A stretch of DNA of 64,000 bases from Geomonas subterranea. GTDB lineage: Bacteria > Desulfobacterota > Desulfuromonadia > Geobacterales > Geobacteraceae. The position numbers were made by a program, and so were the translations under genes. The stretch covers positions 3,712,501 through 3,776,500 of the forward strand of contig NZ_CP077683.1 in assembly GCF_019063845.1 (NCBI RefSeq), given 5' to 3'. Positions 1 through 8,939 of this stretch are shown here, in pieces; the stretch's first letter is position 1, and the number at the start of each line of letters is the position of its first letter. A model generated the notes under the pieces. The model saw only the letters and a list, made by a program, of their open reading frames with translations, was not told where the DNA came from and ran no database searches.

Positions 1-1
1 A

Positions 2-214
2 CTGGTCCTGGTCACGGCGCTCACCTACCAGGCGCTCTGGCAGCCGCGCGGTGTCGAGAAGCGGAGCGAGGCGATCAAGGTGCGCGGAGCGGCCAGCTTC
101 TTCCGCTGGCTGCGCAGCTTCATGCCGTGGGTGATCATCCTCCTCTTTGCGGCATGCATCGCGTTCACCCTCTTCGATGTCACGCAAAACCACGCCATCC
201 CCCCCAACTGGTGA
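2..214 (+). CDS. C-terminal end of a membrane protein, probable respiratory complex subunit (partial)
   Basis: The reading frame is open from the window edge to a TGA at 212-214, giving about 70 residues. It holds a basic linker followed by one hydrophobic segment (MPWVIILLFAACIAFTLF) and a short tail ending IPPNW. The next two genes follow at once on the same strand and encode a small membrane protein and an anchored monoheme cytochrome c. I infer that this is the last part of a polytopic subunit of a quinol/cytochrome electron-transfer complex. The N-terminus lies outside the window, so the family cannot be named. Confidence 0.6.
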   Translation: MVLVTALTYQALWQPRGVEKRSEAIKVRGAASFFRWLRSFMPWVIILLFAACIAFTLFDVTQNHAIPPNW

Positions 215-221
215 GGCGACC

Positions 222-512
222 ATGGAACAAAAGCCCGATTACGACGAGCACCAGGAACTTCGCTCCCCATGGGAGTGGGTCATCCTGATCGCCTTCAGCG
301 GCTCCATCATGGGATTCGGATGGCTGGTGTACCTGCTGGTCCAGGACGCGCCACGGCGCTGGGACTTCGGACAGCTCCCGGACGCTCCCGCGGAGTCGAT
401 CTATTCGAGCGAACAGCCGCAGCGTAAAGCGCAACGGCAGATCCGGGCGCTGCCGGAGGCGGTGCCGCTGCCGCCGCGGGGGGAAAGGGGGAAAGGGGGG
501 GGAGACCGATGA
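222..512 (+). CDS. Small single-span membrane protein of a respiratory operon
   Basis: 96 residues. The ATG at 222 follows a purine-rich GTGAGGCGACC and lies 7 bases after the upstream stop. A charged N-terminus precedes one transmembrane segment (about residues 24-44: VILIAFSGSIMGFGWLVYLL), then a hydrophilic proline- and glutamine-rich tail that should lie outside the membrane. The stop overlaps the cytochrome c start as ATGA, so translation is likely coupled. I do not recognise a named family. Its position makes an accessory or assembly subunit of the same electron-transfer complex likely. Confidence 0.65.
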   Translation: MEQKPDYDEHQELRSPWEWVILIAFSGSIMGFGWLVYLLVQDAPRRWDFGQLPDAPAESIYSSEQPQRKAQRQIRALPEAVPLPPRGERGKGGGDR

Positions 513-1009
513 GGAAGCTGACGCTTTTCTTCGTGGTGGCGCCCCCACTGTTAGGGGCGGTGATCTTCGGGTACATACTGTTCCGCGCCCCCCGGATGAC
601 CGTGCAACACCACGTGCGGGAGTTCCAGATGGTGCTGCCGGCGCCGCCGGCGGGGACCGCCAGCGTGACGCCGTCGCCGAACCGCGCTCCGGTACCGGCC
701 GGCGCGGCCGGGCTCGTCAACCCTGTGCCGGCAAGCCCGGCGGCCCTGGCGCGGGGGGCCGTCTACTACGGCTATTACTGCGCCTTCTGCCACGGCGATT
801 CCGGAGCCGGCGACGGCCCTGTCGGTAACAGCTACGTCCCCAGGCCCGCCGATTTGCGTCTCCCCCGGATCGCCTCCTATCGCGACGGCGAACTCCTGCG
901 CGCCATGCTCACCGGCGCCGGCCATGAGCCGGTGCTGGAACGGGTGGTCCCCCCCGCGCACCGCTGGCCGCTGGTGATCTACCTCCGCTCCCTCACATCG
1001 CGCGGGTGA
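509..1009 (+). CDS. Membrane-anchored monoheme cytochrome c
   Basis: 166 residues. An uncleaved N-terminal signal anchor (about 5-25) is followed by a proline/alanine-rich linker and a cytochrome c domain. The heme motif CAFCH is at about residues 91-95, and a methionine in the LRAMLTGAGHE segment is a candidate axial ligand. The domain is expected in the periplasm, passing electrons between the membrane complex encoded upstream and soluble cytochromes. The ATGA overlap with the preceding gene marks it as the last gene of that operon. Family assignment is firm at the level of class I cytochrome c; the partner complex is inferred. Confidence 0.85.
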   Translation: MRKLTLFFVVAPPLLGAVIFGYILFRAPRMTVQHHVREFQMVLPAPPAGTASVTPSPNRAPVPAGAAGLVNPVPASPAALARGAVYYGYYCAFCHGDSGAGDGPVGNSYVPRPADLRLPRIASYRDGELLRAMLTGAGHEPVLERVVPPAHRWPLVIYLRSLTSRG

Positions 1010-1129
1010 AGCCGCGAGGAGTTGGAGCCGCAACCGTTTGACATGCGGCGCCTTCCCCCAGCCCTCACCCCTCCCGCAAGGGAAAGGGAGCAACGGCAGC
1101 CCTTCCACCATCCCCCGATCAACGTCTTG

Positions 1130-3859
1130 TCACAAGGATGCTTCATCGTCCCGCGCCGCTAACACCGACGCCAGCAACCGCGACAGTTCGTCCAGCTGGA
1201 AGGGCTTCTTCAGGAAGGGGGGGGCACCATTTCCGTTATGCCGCTCCAGGATGGAGTCGGTGAAGCCCGACATGTAGATGCACTTGAGCGCCGGGCGCGT
1301 CCGCCAGATCCGCGCCATCATCTCCTCCCCGCGCAGTCCCGGCATCAGCACGTCGGTTAGCACCAGGTCTATCGGCACCTCGGGGTTGGCGGCCACGAGG
1401 ACGGCCTCCCTCGGGTCGGAGATGGCGAGACACCGGTACCCCTGGGACTCAAGCATGGATGCGGCAAGGTCGCGCACCATGTCCTCGTCCTCCACCAGCA
1501 TCACCGTCCCCTTTCCCTTGCGGGGGGGGGACGTCTGCTCCCGCTGTTGCTGCGCCCCCTGTTCGGCCTCGCACCGCGGGAAGTAGATGCTGAACGCGCT
1601 TCCCCGCCCCGCAGCCGTCTCCACCTCGATGAACCCGCCGTTTTGCCTGACTATGCCGTACACGGTGGATAGCCCCAGGCCGGTGCCGCCCCCCTTCGCC
1701 TTGGTGGTGTAGAACGGCTCGAAGATGTGGGCGCAGGTCCCGGCGTCCATCCCTTGGCCCGTGTCACGGCAGACGATCCTGACGTACCCTCCCGGCGGCG
1801 TTTCCGGATGCCGGGACGGGGACTCGTCCAGCTGCACGTTGGAGGTCGCGAAGGTGATGGTCCCCCCTTCGGGCATGGCGTCCCGGGCGTTCACGGCGAG
1901 GTTCATGACGATCTGGTCCAACTGCACCGGGTCGATGCTGATATCCCAAAGCGGCGCCCCCGGCTCCAGCACGATGGAGATGTGTTCGCCGATCAGGCGC
2001 CCCAGCGACTTCCTCAACTCCTCCAGCATGGCGTTGACCTGTACGCGCCTCGGGGTTACCACCTGCTGCCTCGAAAAGGCGAGCAGTTGCCTCGTGATGT
2101 CGCGGGACTGCTCGGCCGCCTTGACGATCAGGCCCAGGTACTCCAGCAGCGCCGCGTCCTCGGTGCGCTTGGTGGCCAACTCCGCGCTCCCCATGATGAC
2201 GGTGAGCTTGTTGTTGAAGTCGTGCGCCACCCCCCCTGCCAGGCGCCCCACCGATTCCAGCTTCTGGGCCTGACGCAGTTGCTCCTCGATGCCGCGCCGC
2301 TCGGTGATGTCGCGAATGGTCCCGATCACGCCGGTGACCTCACCCGACGCGCTTCTCAAGGGGGCGGAGGCGTCGGAGAACCAGATCGTCCGGCCGCCGG
2401 GCTCCTTGACGCTGAATTCGACCACCTCGGGGGCGCTCCCCGTCAGCAGCGCCTCAAGGCGCGGCAGCAGCTCCGCTTCCCGCAGCATCGGGAAAACGTC
2501 GGCGGGGTGTCTCCCCAGGACCTCGCTCGCCGCTATGCCGGTTATCTCCTCCATGTAGGGGTTCCAGACCAGGTAGCGCAGCTCCCTGTCATAGACGACG
2601 ATACCTTCCCGGGCGCTGTTGATGATCTCCTGGTTGAACTGCAGCGACTCGTTGAGCTGCTCTTCGCCGGCCTTTTTGGCGGTGATGTCCTCGTAGACCC
2701 CGAGCACCCCCCGGACCGCGCCGTTCTCGTCGGTGAGAGGGATCTTGCTGGTGTCGATCCAGATGACGCTGCCGTCGGCCTGGGTCAGGTTCTCGATGAT
2801 GTGCATCTTGGCGCGGTTGCTCTGCATGACCTCGCGGTCGTCTGCCAGGTAGCCATCCGACTCCTCCCGGCTCCAGGGGAGCTGGTAGTCGGTCTTCCCA
2901 ACGATTTCGGCCGGGTCCGCGAGCCCCGCCCTCCCGGCGAACTCCCGGTTGCAGCCCAGGTAGACGCTGGCGCGGTCCTTCCAGAAGATCGACTGCGGGA
3001 TCGAGTTCATGATGTGCAGGAGCACGTCGTTGGTGTGGCGCAGCTCCCGGTAGGGGCGCTCGACGGCGGTGGCGAAGATCCCTTTGTAGATGAGGGCAAA
3101 GGCGGCGAGCTTGTACAGGTGCCCCAGCACGTTGTAGACGTCGAAGGCGCTCTTGTAGACGGTGAAGAGAAGTTCGCTGACGATGCAGAGGATGAAGGCG
3201 CAGAGGTAGTAGAGGTAGATCCGGTTCCCGCGGCGGCGCAGCCTGCGCAGGTACACCAGGGCGGACAAAAAGAGCAGGGCGATGATCAGAAGCTCGGACA
3301 CCTTCTTGAAGGGGGTGAGCCCCACCCCTGCGACGAAAGTCTCTGGCACCAGCTCCGGGTAGAAGGTGATCGACATGAAGGTGAAGGCGCAGAGGGAAAG
3401 AACTCCCAGCATCAGCGGCAGCCGCCCCGGCCAATGCCGCTCTTTCCTCTCGTCGATGAAACCGCTCAGCAGGAAGGATGCGGCAGCGAAAAAACGCACG
3501 GCAATCCAGAACTGGGTGGACTTGTTCGGGGAGTTGGGGGTGATCAGCGGAGGCATCCCCGTGTAGCCCAGGGTGTGCATGAAGTCCATGAGCCCGATGC
3601 CCAGGAAGACGACCGAGAGGAAGAGGGTGTGCCGGTTGTGGCTTTGGCCGTAGGAATACCACCCCACGCCGAAGATGGAGAGCGAAACCATGACGCTGAA
3701 GAGCTCGACGGTGTTATGGAAAAGGAGGTAGCCCGGCACGTCCAGCACCGGGTTGCACCTCGAGCCGCACACCCCCATGAGCAGCAGCGGCACCAAAGCC
3801 AGCGCCGTCAGCGCAACCAGTACCTTCCCGCAACCTGCGGGTAGCTCGCCTGAGGCCAT
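1130..3859 (-). CDS. MASE3-type hybrid sensor histidine kinase/response regulator
   Basis: About 909 residues. The N-terminal 260 residues form a multi-span membrane sensor with the MASE3 pattern (FHNTVELFSVMVSLSIF). Two PAS domains follow (about 285-405 and 410-525), then a HisKA H-box (GGVAHDFNNKLTVIMG, His near 548), an ATPase domain (GGGTGLGLSTVYGIVRQ) and a C-terminal receiver domain (LVLTDVLMPG and LKKPF; about 790-905). It should autophosphorylate and pass phosphate to its own receiver, probably feeding a phosphorelay. The ATG at 3859 has GGGAGGG upstream at good spacing; an in-frame GTG at 3865 is less likely. It is the last gene of the minus-strand block starting at 10994. Confidence 0.9.
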   Translation of the reverse strand: MASGELPAGCGKVLVALTALALVPLLLMGVCGSRCNPVLDVPGYLLFHNTVELFSVMVSLSIFGVGWYSYGQSHNRHTLFLSVVFLGIGLMDFMHTLGYTGMPPLITPNSPNKSTQFWIAVRFFAAASFLLSGFIDERKERHWPGRLPLMLGVLSLCAFTFMSITFYPELVPETFVAGVGLTPFKKVSELLIIALLFLSALVYLRRLRRRGNRIYLYYLCAFILCIVSELLFTVYKSAFDVYNVLGHLYKLAAFALIYKGIFATAVERPYRELRHTNDVLLHIMNSIPQSIFWKDRASVYLGCNREFAGRAGLADPAEIVGKTDYQLPWSREESDGYLADDREVMQSNRAKMHIIENLTQADGSVIWIDTSKIPLTDENGAVRGVLGVYEDITAKKAGEEQLNESLQFNQEIINSAREGIVVYDRELRYLVWNPYMEEITGIAASEVLGRHPADVFPMLREAELLPRLEALLTGSAPEVVEFSVKEPGGRTIWFSDASAPLRSASGEVTGVIGTIRDITERRGIEEQLRQAQKLESVGRLAGGVAHDFNNKLTVIMGSAELATKRTEDAALLEYLGLIVKAAEQSRDITRQLLAFSRQQVVTPRRVQVNAMLEELRKSLGRLIGEHISIVLEPGAPLWDISIDPVQLDQIVMNLAVNARDAMPEGGTITFATSNVQLDESPSRHPETPPGGYVRIVCRDTGQGMDAGTCAHIFEPFYTTKAKGGGTGLGLSTVYGIVRQNGGFIEVETAAGRGSAFSIYFPRCEAEQGAQQQREQTSPPRKGKGTVMLVEDEDMVRDLAASMLESQGYRCLAISDPREAVLVAANPEVPIDLVLTDVLMPGLRGEEMMARIWRTRPALKCIYMSGFTDSILERHNGNGAPPFLKKPFQLDELSRLLASVLAARDDEASL

Positions 3860-3907
3860 CCCCACCCTCCCTTCGCCACCTGCACCCGCCGCGACTGTTC
3901 GACTACC

Positions 3908-6166
3908 CTACATGCACACCTTCAGGATCTGCTCCAGGTCGGTCTCCCCCTGCAGCACCTTGACCAGGCCGTCCATCTTCAGCGTCCACATCCCCTCGTC
4001 CATGGCGATGCCGCGGAGCTCATCCATGCCGACGCCGCGCCTGATCGCCGTCTTCACCTTGTCGGTCCCCACCATCAGCTCGTGCAGGGCGATGCGCCCC
4101 TTGTAGCCGGTGCCGCCGCACTCCTCGCACCCCACCGCCGTCATGAAGTTGGCTTCCTTGAAGTCGGGAACCACCTCCTTCCTCTCCCCGACGATCTGCC
4201 CGAGGGAGGCCACCACCTCATCGTAGCGCTGGCGCTGGTCACGCGCCGGCCTCTTGCACGCGGAACAGAGTCTCTTCGCCAGGCGCTGGGCCACGATGCC
4301 CAAGAGCGCGTCCGAGAAGTTGAAGGGGTCCATCCCCATCTCGATCAGGCGCACCGCCGCCTCGGGGGCGGAGTTGGTGTGCAGCGTGGAGAAGACCAGG
4401 TGGCCGGTGAGCGAGGCCTCGATGGCGATCTTCGAGGTTTCGGCGTCGCGCATCTCCCCGATCATGATCACGTCGGGATCGGCGCGCAAAAAGGAGCGCA
4501 GCGCCTCGGCGAAGGTGAAGCCTATCTTGGCGTTCACCTGTACCTGGCAAAGCCCCGCCTGGGTGATCTCCACGGGGTCCTCGGCGGTCCAGATCTTGCG
4601 CTCCTGGGTGTTGATGTGCCCCAGCGCGGAGTGCAGCGTCGTGGTCTTGCCGGAGCCGGTGGGGCCGACGCAGAGTATGATGCCGTGCGGCTTGTCGAGG
4701 ATGTCGACGAAGCGCTCCAGGTTGTGCGGCAACAGCGCCAGCCCCGCCAGGGGAAGCGGCTTCGACGCCGCCAGGAGCCTCAACACCGCCCCCTCCCGGC
4801 CGCCGACCATGGGGGTGATCTCGACGCGGTATTCCAGCATCTGTTGCCGGTAGCGGAGCAGGATCTTGCCGCTTTGCGGCCGGCGCCGCTCGGCGATGTT
4901 CAGGTCGGCCATGATCTTGATGCGCACCGTTATGGCACCCTTGTAGGAGGCGGAGACCTTGTGGGCGTGGATGCATTCGCCGTCGATCCGGTAGCGGATG
5001 TTGAGCGGCTCGTTGCCGGCCCCCGGCTCGAAGTGGATGTCGGAGGCGCCCCGCCGGTAGGCGTCGATCAGGATCCGGTTCACCAGGGAGATGATCTTTG
5101 AGTCGGGCTCGAAAAGGAGACGGGTGTCGTCCGCCTCCTCCTCAATGGTCACCGTCTCCGCCTCCCCCTTCATCGAGTTCAGCAGGGTGTCCACCGTCTC
5201 GATCCGGTTGCGGTAGTACTTGTCGATGGCGGCGAGGATCTGGCGCGACGGGGCGACCACCAGCTCGGGCGCGAAATTGGTGGAGAACCTCAGGTTGTCC
5301 CCGATGGTGAGGTCGGTGGGGGCGCAGGTGGCGACCACCAGCTTCCTCCCCTCCAGCGAGATGGGGAAGACCTTGAGGCGGGTGGCGAGCCCCTCGGAAA
5401 TGGCGCCCAGGGCGGCCTCGGCCGGGACCACCGTCTCCAGGTCCACGAAGCGGAGCCGGAACTTGGTCGCCAGCGCCGACAGGAGCTGCTCCTCGGTGAT
5501 CAACCCCTTCATGATGAGGAGTTCGCCCACCTGCAGCTTCTTCCCCTTCTGGCTTTTGAAGGCGGCCTCCACCTGTTCCCTGGTCACCAGCCCAGACTCG
5601 ACCAGTATGTCCCCCACGCGCGCGTGGTGTATCTCGTTGCTTTGTGCCTGCTCGTGCATCTCGCCCTCGTCTACCGCGTCGGCCAGCAGGATGGTGGCAT
5701 CCTGTTCCCCGCGGTTCGCCTGCTCCTGTTCCTGCTGCTGCTTCAGCGCCGCCTCCAGTTTATCCGTGGAGACGAATCCCTGGTCCTGGAGGATCTGCCC
5801 GGTATAGCGGGCATCCTGGCGGTAGCGCACCCCGGTGTCGGTGAAGAAGAAGGTCTGGTAGCTCTCCCCCTCACCCGGCAAGAGCCCCAGAAAGCCCTTC
5901 AGGAACTTGCCGTTGGCCGGCACGCTGACCCGGAAGGTCTCGCCGGCGATGGTCTGCACCTCCTCCATCGTCTCGCTGCCGCCGTGCCCGATGCCGGCAG
6001 GGGGGCTCAGGAAGCGGATGTAGCAGATCTCGTCCAACGAGAAGAGCAGCGTCTCCCTGCTCCCCTCGGTAAGCACCTCGACATCGGTATCCTGATATTT
6101 GAAGGAACGGGTCAGCACCCCCTTGATCTCGTCCCCGGTCTTGAGCTTTATGGTCAGTTCGTTCAT
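3908..6166 (-). CDS. GspE/PilB-family secretion/pilus ATPase with extra N-terminal domain
   Basis: 752 residues. The first 110 residues are an unusual beta-rich domain, followed by a Q/E-rich linker and an MshEN-like region (about 175-330; LVESGLVTREQVEAAF). The AAA ATPase core has a Walker A motif GPTGSGKTTT near residue 500. Two CxxC pairs (CSACKR, CEECGG) form the zinc module near 638 and 682. No other type II secretion or type IV pilus gene is adjacent. It sits between a GGDEF-EAL protein and a hybrid kinase, so regulation by cyclic di-GMP through the MshEN-like region is plausible but inferred. Confidence 0.9.
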   Translation of the reverse strand: MNELTIKLKTGDEIKGVLTRSFKYQDTDVEVLTEGSRETLLFSLDEICYIRFLSPPAGIGHGGSETMEEVQTIAGETFRVSVPANGKFLKGFLGLLPGEGESYQTFFFTDTGVRYRQDARYTGQILQDQGFVSTDKLEAALKQQQEQEQANRGEQDATILLADAVDEGEMHEQAQSNEIHHARVGDILVESGLVTREQVEAAFKSQKGKKLQVGELLIMKGLITEEQLLSALATKFRLRFVDLETVVPAEAALGAISEGLATRLKVFPISLEGRKLVVATCAPTDLTIGDNLRFSTNFAPELVVAPSRQILAAIDKYYRNRIETVDTLLNSMKGEAETVTIEEEADDTRLLFEPDSKIISLVNRILIDAYRRGASDIHFEPGAGNEPLNIRYRIDGECIHAHKVSASYKGAITVRIKIMADLNIAERRRPQSGKILLRYRQQMLEYRVEITPMVGGREGAVLRLLAASKPLPLAGLALLPHNLERFVDILDKPHGIILCVGPTGSGKTTTLHSALGHINTQERKIWTAEDPVEITQAGLCQVQVNAKIGFTFAEALRSFLRADPDVIMIGEMRDAETSKIAIEASLTGHLVFSTLHTNSAPEAAVRLIEMGMDPFNFSDALLGIVAQRLAKRLCSACKRPARDQRQRYDEVVASLGQIVGERKEVVPDFKEANFMTAVGCEECGGTGYKGRIALHELMVGTDKVKTAIRRGVGMDELRGIAMDEGMWTLKMDGLVKVLQGETDLEQILKVCM

Positions 6167-6184
6167 GTCCCCCCCCGGCGCGCG

Positions 6185-8356
6185 CTACGGCGCTCCGCCT
6201 ACCAGATGCCGCGCGGTTCCCCCCTCCAGGGTTTCCGCCGCGGCGCTGTGCGACTGCAGGTGATCCTCGTCCGTGAAGAACCGGGCGACGCGCTCCGCGT
6301 TCACCGGCCGCGACACCAGGAAGCCCTGGATCTCGTGGCACCCCTGGTCCTTCAGTGCCTCCAGCTGTTCCACCGACTCCACCCCCTCTGCCACGATCTG
6401 CATCTTGAGACTCTTCGCCATGGCGATGATGGCGGTCACGATGGCCTGATCCTCGGAGCTCTTCATCATGTTCAGGATGAAGGTGCGGTCGATCTTCAGG
6501 GTGTTGATGGGGAAGCGGTGCAGGTACGAGAGCGAGGAGTAGCCGGTGCCGAAATCGTCCACGGAGATGGTGACCCCCATCTCGCGCAGCTCGTTCAGCA
6601 CGCGGCATGTGTACTCGTCGTTCTGCATGAGGGCGCTCTCGGTGATCTCGATCTCCAACAGGGCCGGGTGCAGCCCCGTCGCCCCCAGCACGCCGCAGAC
6701 CGACTGCTTCACGTCCTGGCGCTGGAAGTGGAACGGGGAGAGGTTCACCGCCACCCGGACCGGCGCGAGGTTCGCCTCCTGCCATGCCCTGGCCTGCAGG
6801 CAGGCGGTGCGCATGACCCAGTCGGTCAGCTCCGCGATCATCCCCCCCTCTTCCGCGAGGCGGATGAACTTGTCCGGCGCCAGCATCCCAAGCCGCGGGT
6901 GCATCCAGCGCACCAGCGCCTCCACGCTGGTGACCTTGCCGGTCATCAGGTCCACTTTGGGCTGGTAGTGCAGCACGAGCTGCCCAAGCTCGACGGCCTG
7001 GCGCAGGTCCGCCAGAAGGGTGACCCGCTCGCTGGCGTGCTCGTTCATCCTCTTGTCGAAGAGCGCGTAGACGTTCTTGCCGCACCCCTTGGCGTGGTAC
7101 ATGGCGATGTCAGCGTTCATGAGCAGCTCGTCCACGGTCTTGCCGTCGTGGGGGAACAGGGTAACCCCGACGCTGGCGGTCACCCGGATCTCGCTGGCGC
7201 CCAAACGGAAGGGGGTGGCGAACAAAGCGACCAGCTTCTGCGCCACGAGGGACGCGTTCTCCTCGTTGTCCACGTTCTGGCAGAAGATGGTGAACTCGTC
7301 CCCGCCGAGGCGCGCCACCGTGTCGCAGCTTCGCACCACGGTGGCCAGCCGGTTGGCCACCTCGATCAGCAACAGGTCCCCGGTGCGGTGCCCCAGGGTG
7401 TCGTTGATGTCCTTGAAGTGGTCCAGGTCCAGGAAGATGACCGCCACCGCCTCCCGGGACCGCTCCGCGTGGAACAGCGCCTGGGCCAGGCGGTCGTAGA
7501 AGAGGGTCCGGTTGGGAAGCCGGGTCAGCGGGTCGTAGTGCGCCAACTGCTGCAGGTGGGCCTGCCGCTGGGTGAGGATCAGGTCCCTCTCCTCGATCTC
7601 GTGGAGCATGTCGTTGAAGCCGTCGTACAGGAGGCCTATTTCGTCGTCGCAGGGCTTGGCCACCCGCAGGGCGAAGTTCTTGCCGGCCGAGATCTCCTTC
7701 ATGGCGGAGAGGAGGCCCAAAAGGGGCGCCGAGATCATCAGCTGCAGCCGGGCCGAGAACAGGCAGAACACCGCGAAGGTGACCGCCATGAAAGCCACCG
7801 CGACCAGGATGTTGTAGCGCAGGCTGTGCAGGAATCCCCTGGCGTTGGCCTGGATGACCACGGTGCCGACCTGCTCCCCCTCCAGCAGGATCGGCTGCAC
7901 GACGCTTGCGTAGCCGGACAGGAAGGAGCTCGTGTACGCCTCCCGGCTCACCTGCTGCAGCGCCTGGGTCACCTCGTCCGGCGACGCCCAGTCGGGAAGA
8001 AACTCCAGCGGGAGTGCGGCGTGCATCTGCTCGGCGGCATGGTAGCGCGCGAAGAGGCGGCCGTCCTTGTTGAGGATGTAGACGGAGAGGATGTTGTTTT
8101 TTTCGGTGAGGGGACGGATGGTCTCCTGCACCGACTTCAGGTCGTTGAAGACGATCGCGGAGGCGCTGTTTTTGCCGATCAGGTCCGCGACCGAGACCAG
8201 GTACTCCTGCTGGTCCCGGTACAGGACCTTCGCCTCGCGCGCGACGAAGAAGAGGGAGGAGACGAAAAGGGTCGCCGTGCAGCAGCTCATGATGATCAGC
8301 ATCAGCTTGCGCTGCAGGGGAAGGTTCCTGATGAACATTTCGCCCGTCCGTCTCAT
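6185..8356 (-). CDS. Membrane GGDEF-EAL protein (YfiN-like sensor, HAMP, diguanylate cyclase/phosphodiesterase)
   Basis: 723 residues. Two transmembrane helices flank a periplasmic sensor like that of YfiN (CHASE8-type), then a HAMP region. The GGDEF domain has an intact active site (LGGDEF near 354) and an RxxD inhibitory site (RSCD) five residues before it. The EAL domain has EALVRW near 480 and DDFGTGYSSLSYL, so both catalytic motifs look intact. It should make and/or degrade cyclic di-GMP at the inner membrane. The start at 8356 follows GAGGGGGACTGAT and lies one base after the yfiR-like stop, indicating coupled expression and probable control by that periplasmic protein. Confidence 0.93.
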   Translation of the reverse strand: MRRTGEMFIRNLPLQRKLMLIIMSCCTATLFVSSLFFVAREAKVLYRDQQEYLVSVADLIGKNSASAIVFNDLKSVQETIRPLTEKNNILSVYILNKDGRLFARYHAAEQMHAALPLEFLPDWASPDEVTQALQQVSREAYTSSFLSGYASVVQPILLEGEQVGTVVIQANARGFLHSLRYNILVAVAFMAVTFAVFCLFSARLQLMISAPLLGLLSAMKEISAGKNFALRVAKPCDDEIGLLYDGFNDMLHEIEERDLILTQRQAHLQQLAHYDPLTRLPNRTLFYDRLAQALFHAERSREAVAVIFLDLDHFKDINDTLGHRTGDLLLIEVANRLATVVRSCDTVARLGGDEFTIFCQNVDNEENASLVAQKLVALFATPFRLGASEIRVTASVGVTLFPHDGKTVDELLMNADIAMYHAKGCGKNVYALFDKRMNEHASERVTLLADLRQAVELGQLVLHYQPKVDLMTGKVTSVEALVRWMHPRLGMLAPDKFIRLAEEGGMIAELTDWVMRTACLQARAWQEANLAPVRVAVNLSPFHFQRQDVKQSVCGVLGATGLHPALLEIEITESALMQNDEYTCRVLNELREMGVTISVDDFGTGYSSLSYLHRFPINTLKIDRTFILNMMKSSEDQAIVTAIIAMAKSLKMQIVAEGVESVEQLEALKDQGCHEIQGFLVSRPVNAERVARFFTDEDHLQSHSAAAETLEGGTARHLVGGAP

Positions 8357-8357
8357 A

Positions 8358-8930
8358 TCAGTCCCCCTCGCGTACGATCCTGGCCAGTTTCAGAAGCTGC
8401 GAACTGATCTTGAACCTGGCCTGCTGCGCCGCCTTCACGTTGATCTCGAAACGGACCTTTCCCTCGATGTCCACCAGGCCGATGATCCCCCCTAGCCGCG
8501 CGAAGTCCGGGACATCGCTCACCGTCAGCAGGGACCTCTTGCGCGCGTGATCCAGGATGCCGGCCAGGTAGCGTTTCTCCACCCCGCTCACCACCAGCAG
8601 GTGGCACTCCCCCAGCTCCTCGCCGGGCTGCACCCGCTTCACATGCAGGGGATGCCCCAGCACCGTCTTGCCGCGGTACTGCTCGAGCGCCCCCGCGAAG
8701 GGGCCGCGCCCGAGACTGCAGACCACGAGGGGCGCGCCGCTTCCGGAGAAGGAGTCGGCGGGCCAGTCGATGTACTTGGCCATGTTGAACACCATGGCCC
8801 CCTTCACCTGGTACTCCTGTGGCGCTTCCGCGCCCAAAGGGCTCGTCCTGCCCAGGAGAAGGCAGAGGAGGAGCGGGAGCATCAGCCCCGGGCGGCACCT
8901 CCTTGTGCGTGGCATCGCTGGCATCGGCAT
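8358..8930 (-). CDS. yfiR: YfiR-family periplasmic regulator (DUF4154)
   Basis: 190 residues. A signal peptide (about 15-33) is followed by the family's characteristic start EYQVKGAMVFNMAKYIDWP and later VSGVEKRYLAGIL. In the known YfiBNR system the periplasmic YfiR represses the membrane diguanylate cyclase YfiN. Here the next gene, one base away, encodes a YfiN-like GGDEF-EAL protein, and the gene upstream encodes a TonB-dependent receptor. I infer a signalling module in which an outer-membrane event is relayed through this protein to cyclic di-GMP. No YfiB-like OmpA lipoprotein is adjacent. Confidence 0.85.
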   Translation of the reverse strand: MPMPAMPRTRRCRPGLMLPLLLCLLLGRTSPLGAEAPQEYQVKGAMVFNMAKYIDWPADSFSGSGAPLVVCSLGRGPFAGALEQYRGKTVLGHPLHVKRVQPGEELGECHLLVVSGVEKRYLAGILDHARKRSLLTVSDVPDFARLGGIIGLVDIEGKVRFEINVKAAQQARFKISSQLLKLARIVREGD

Positions 8931-8939
8931 CGCTCTCCC

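Noticed and set aside
1727..3844. Very long open frame on the plus strand opposite the MASE3 kinase (about 705 codons)
   Set aside because: Third-position GC bias leaves antisense frames open. The product is low-complexity and rich in Q, H, V and R, and the minus strand encodes an unmistakable kinase.
5624..8407. Long plus-strand open frame across the ATPase and GGDEF-EAL genes (about 927 codons)
   Set aside because: It crosses two well-supported minus-strand genes and their junction, has no ribosome site and no recognisable domain; it is an antisense shadow.
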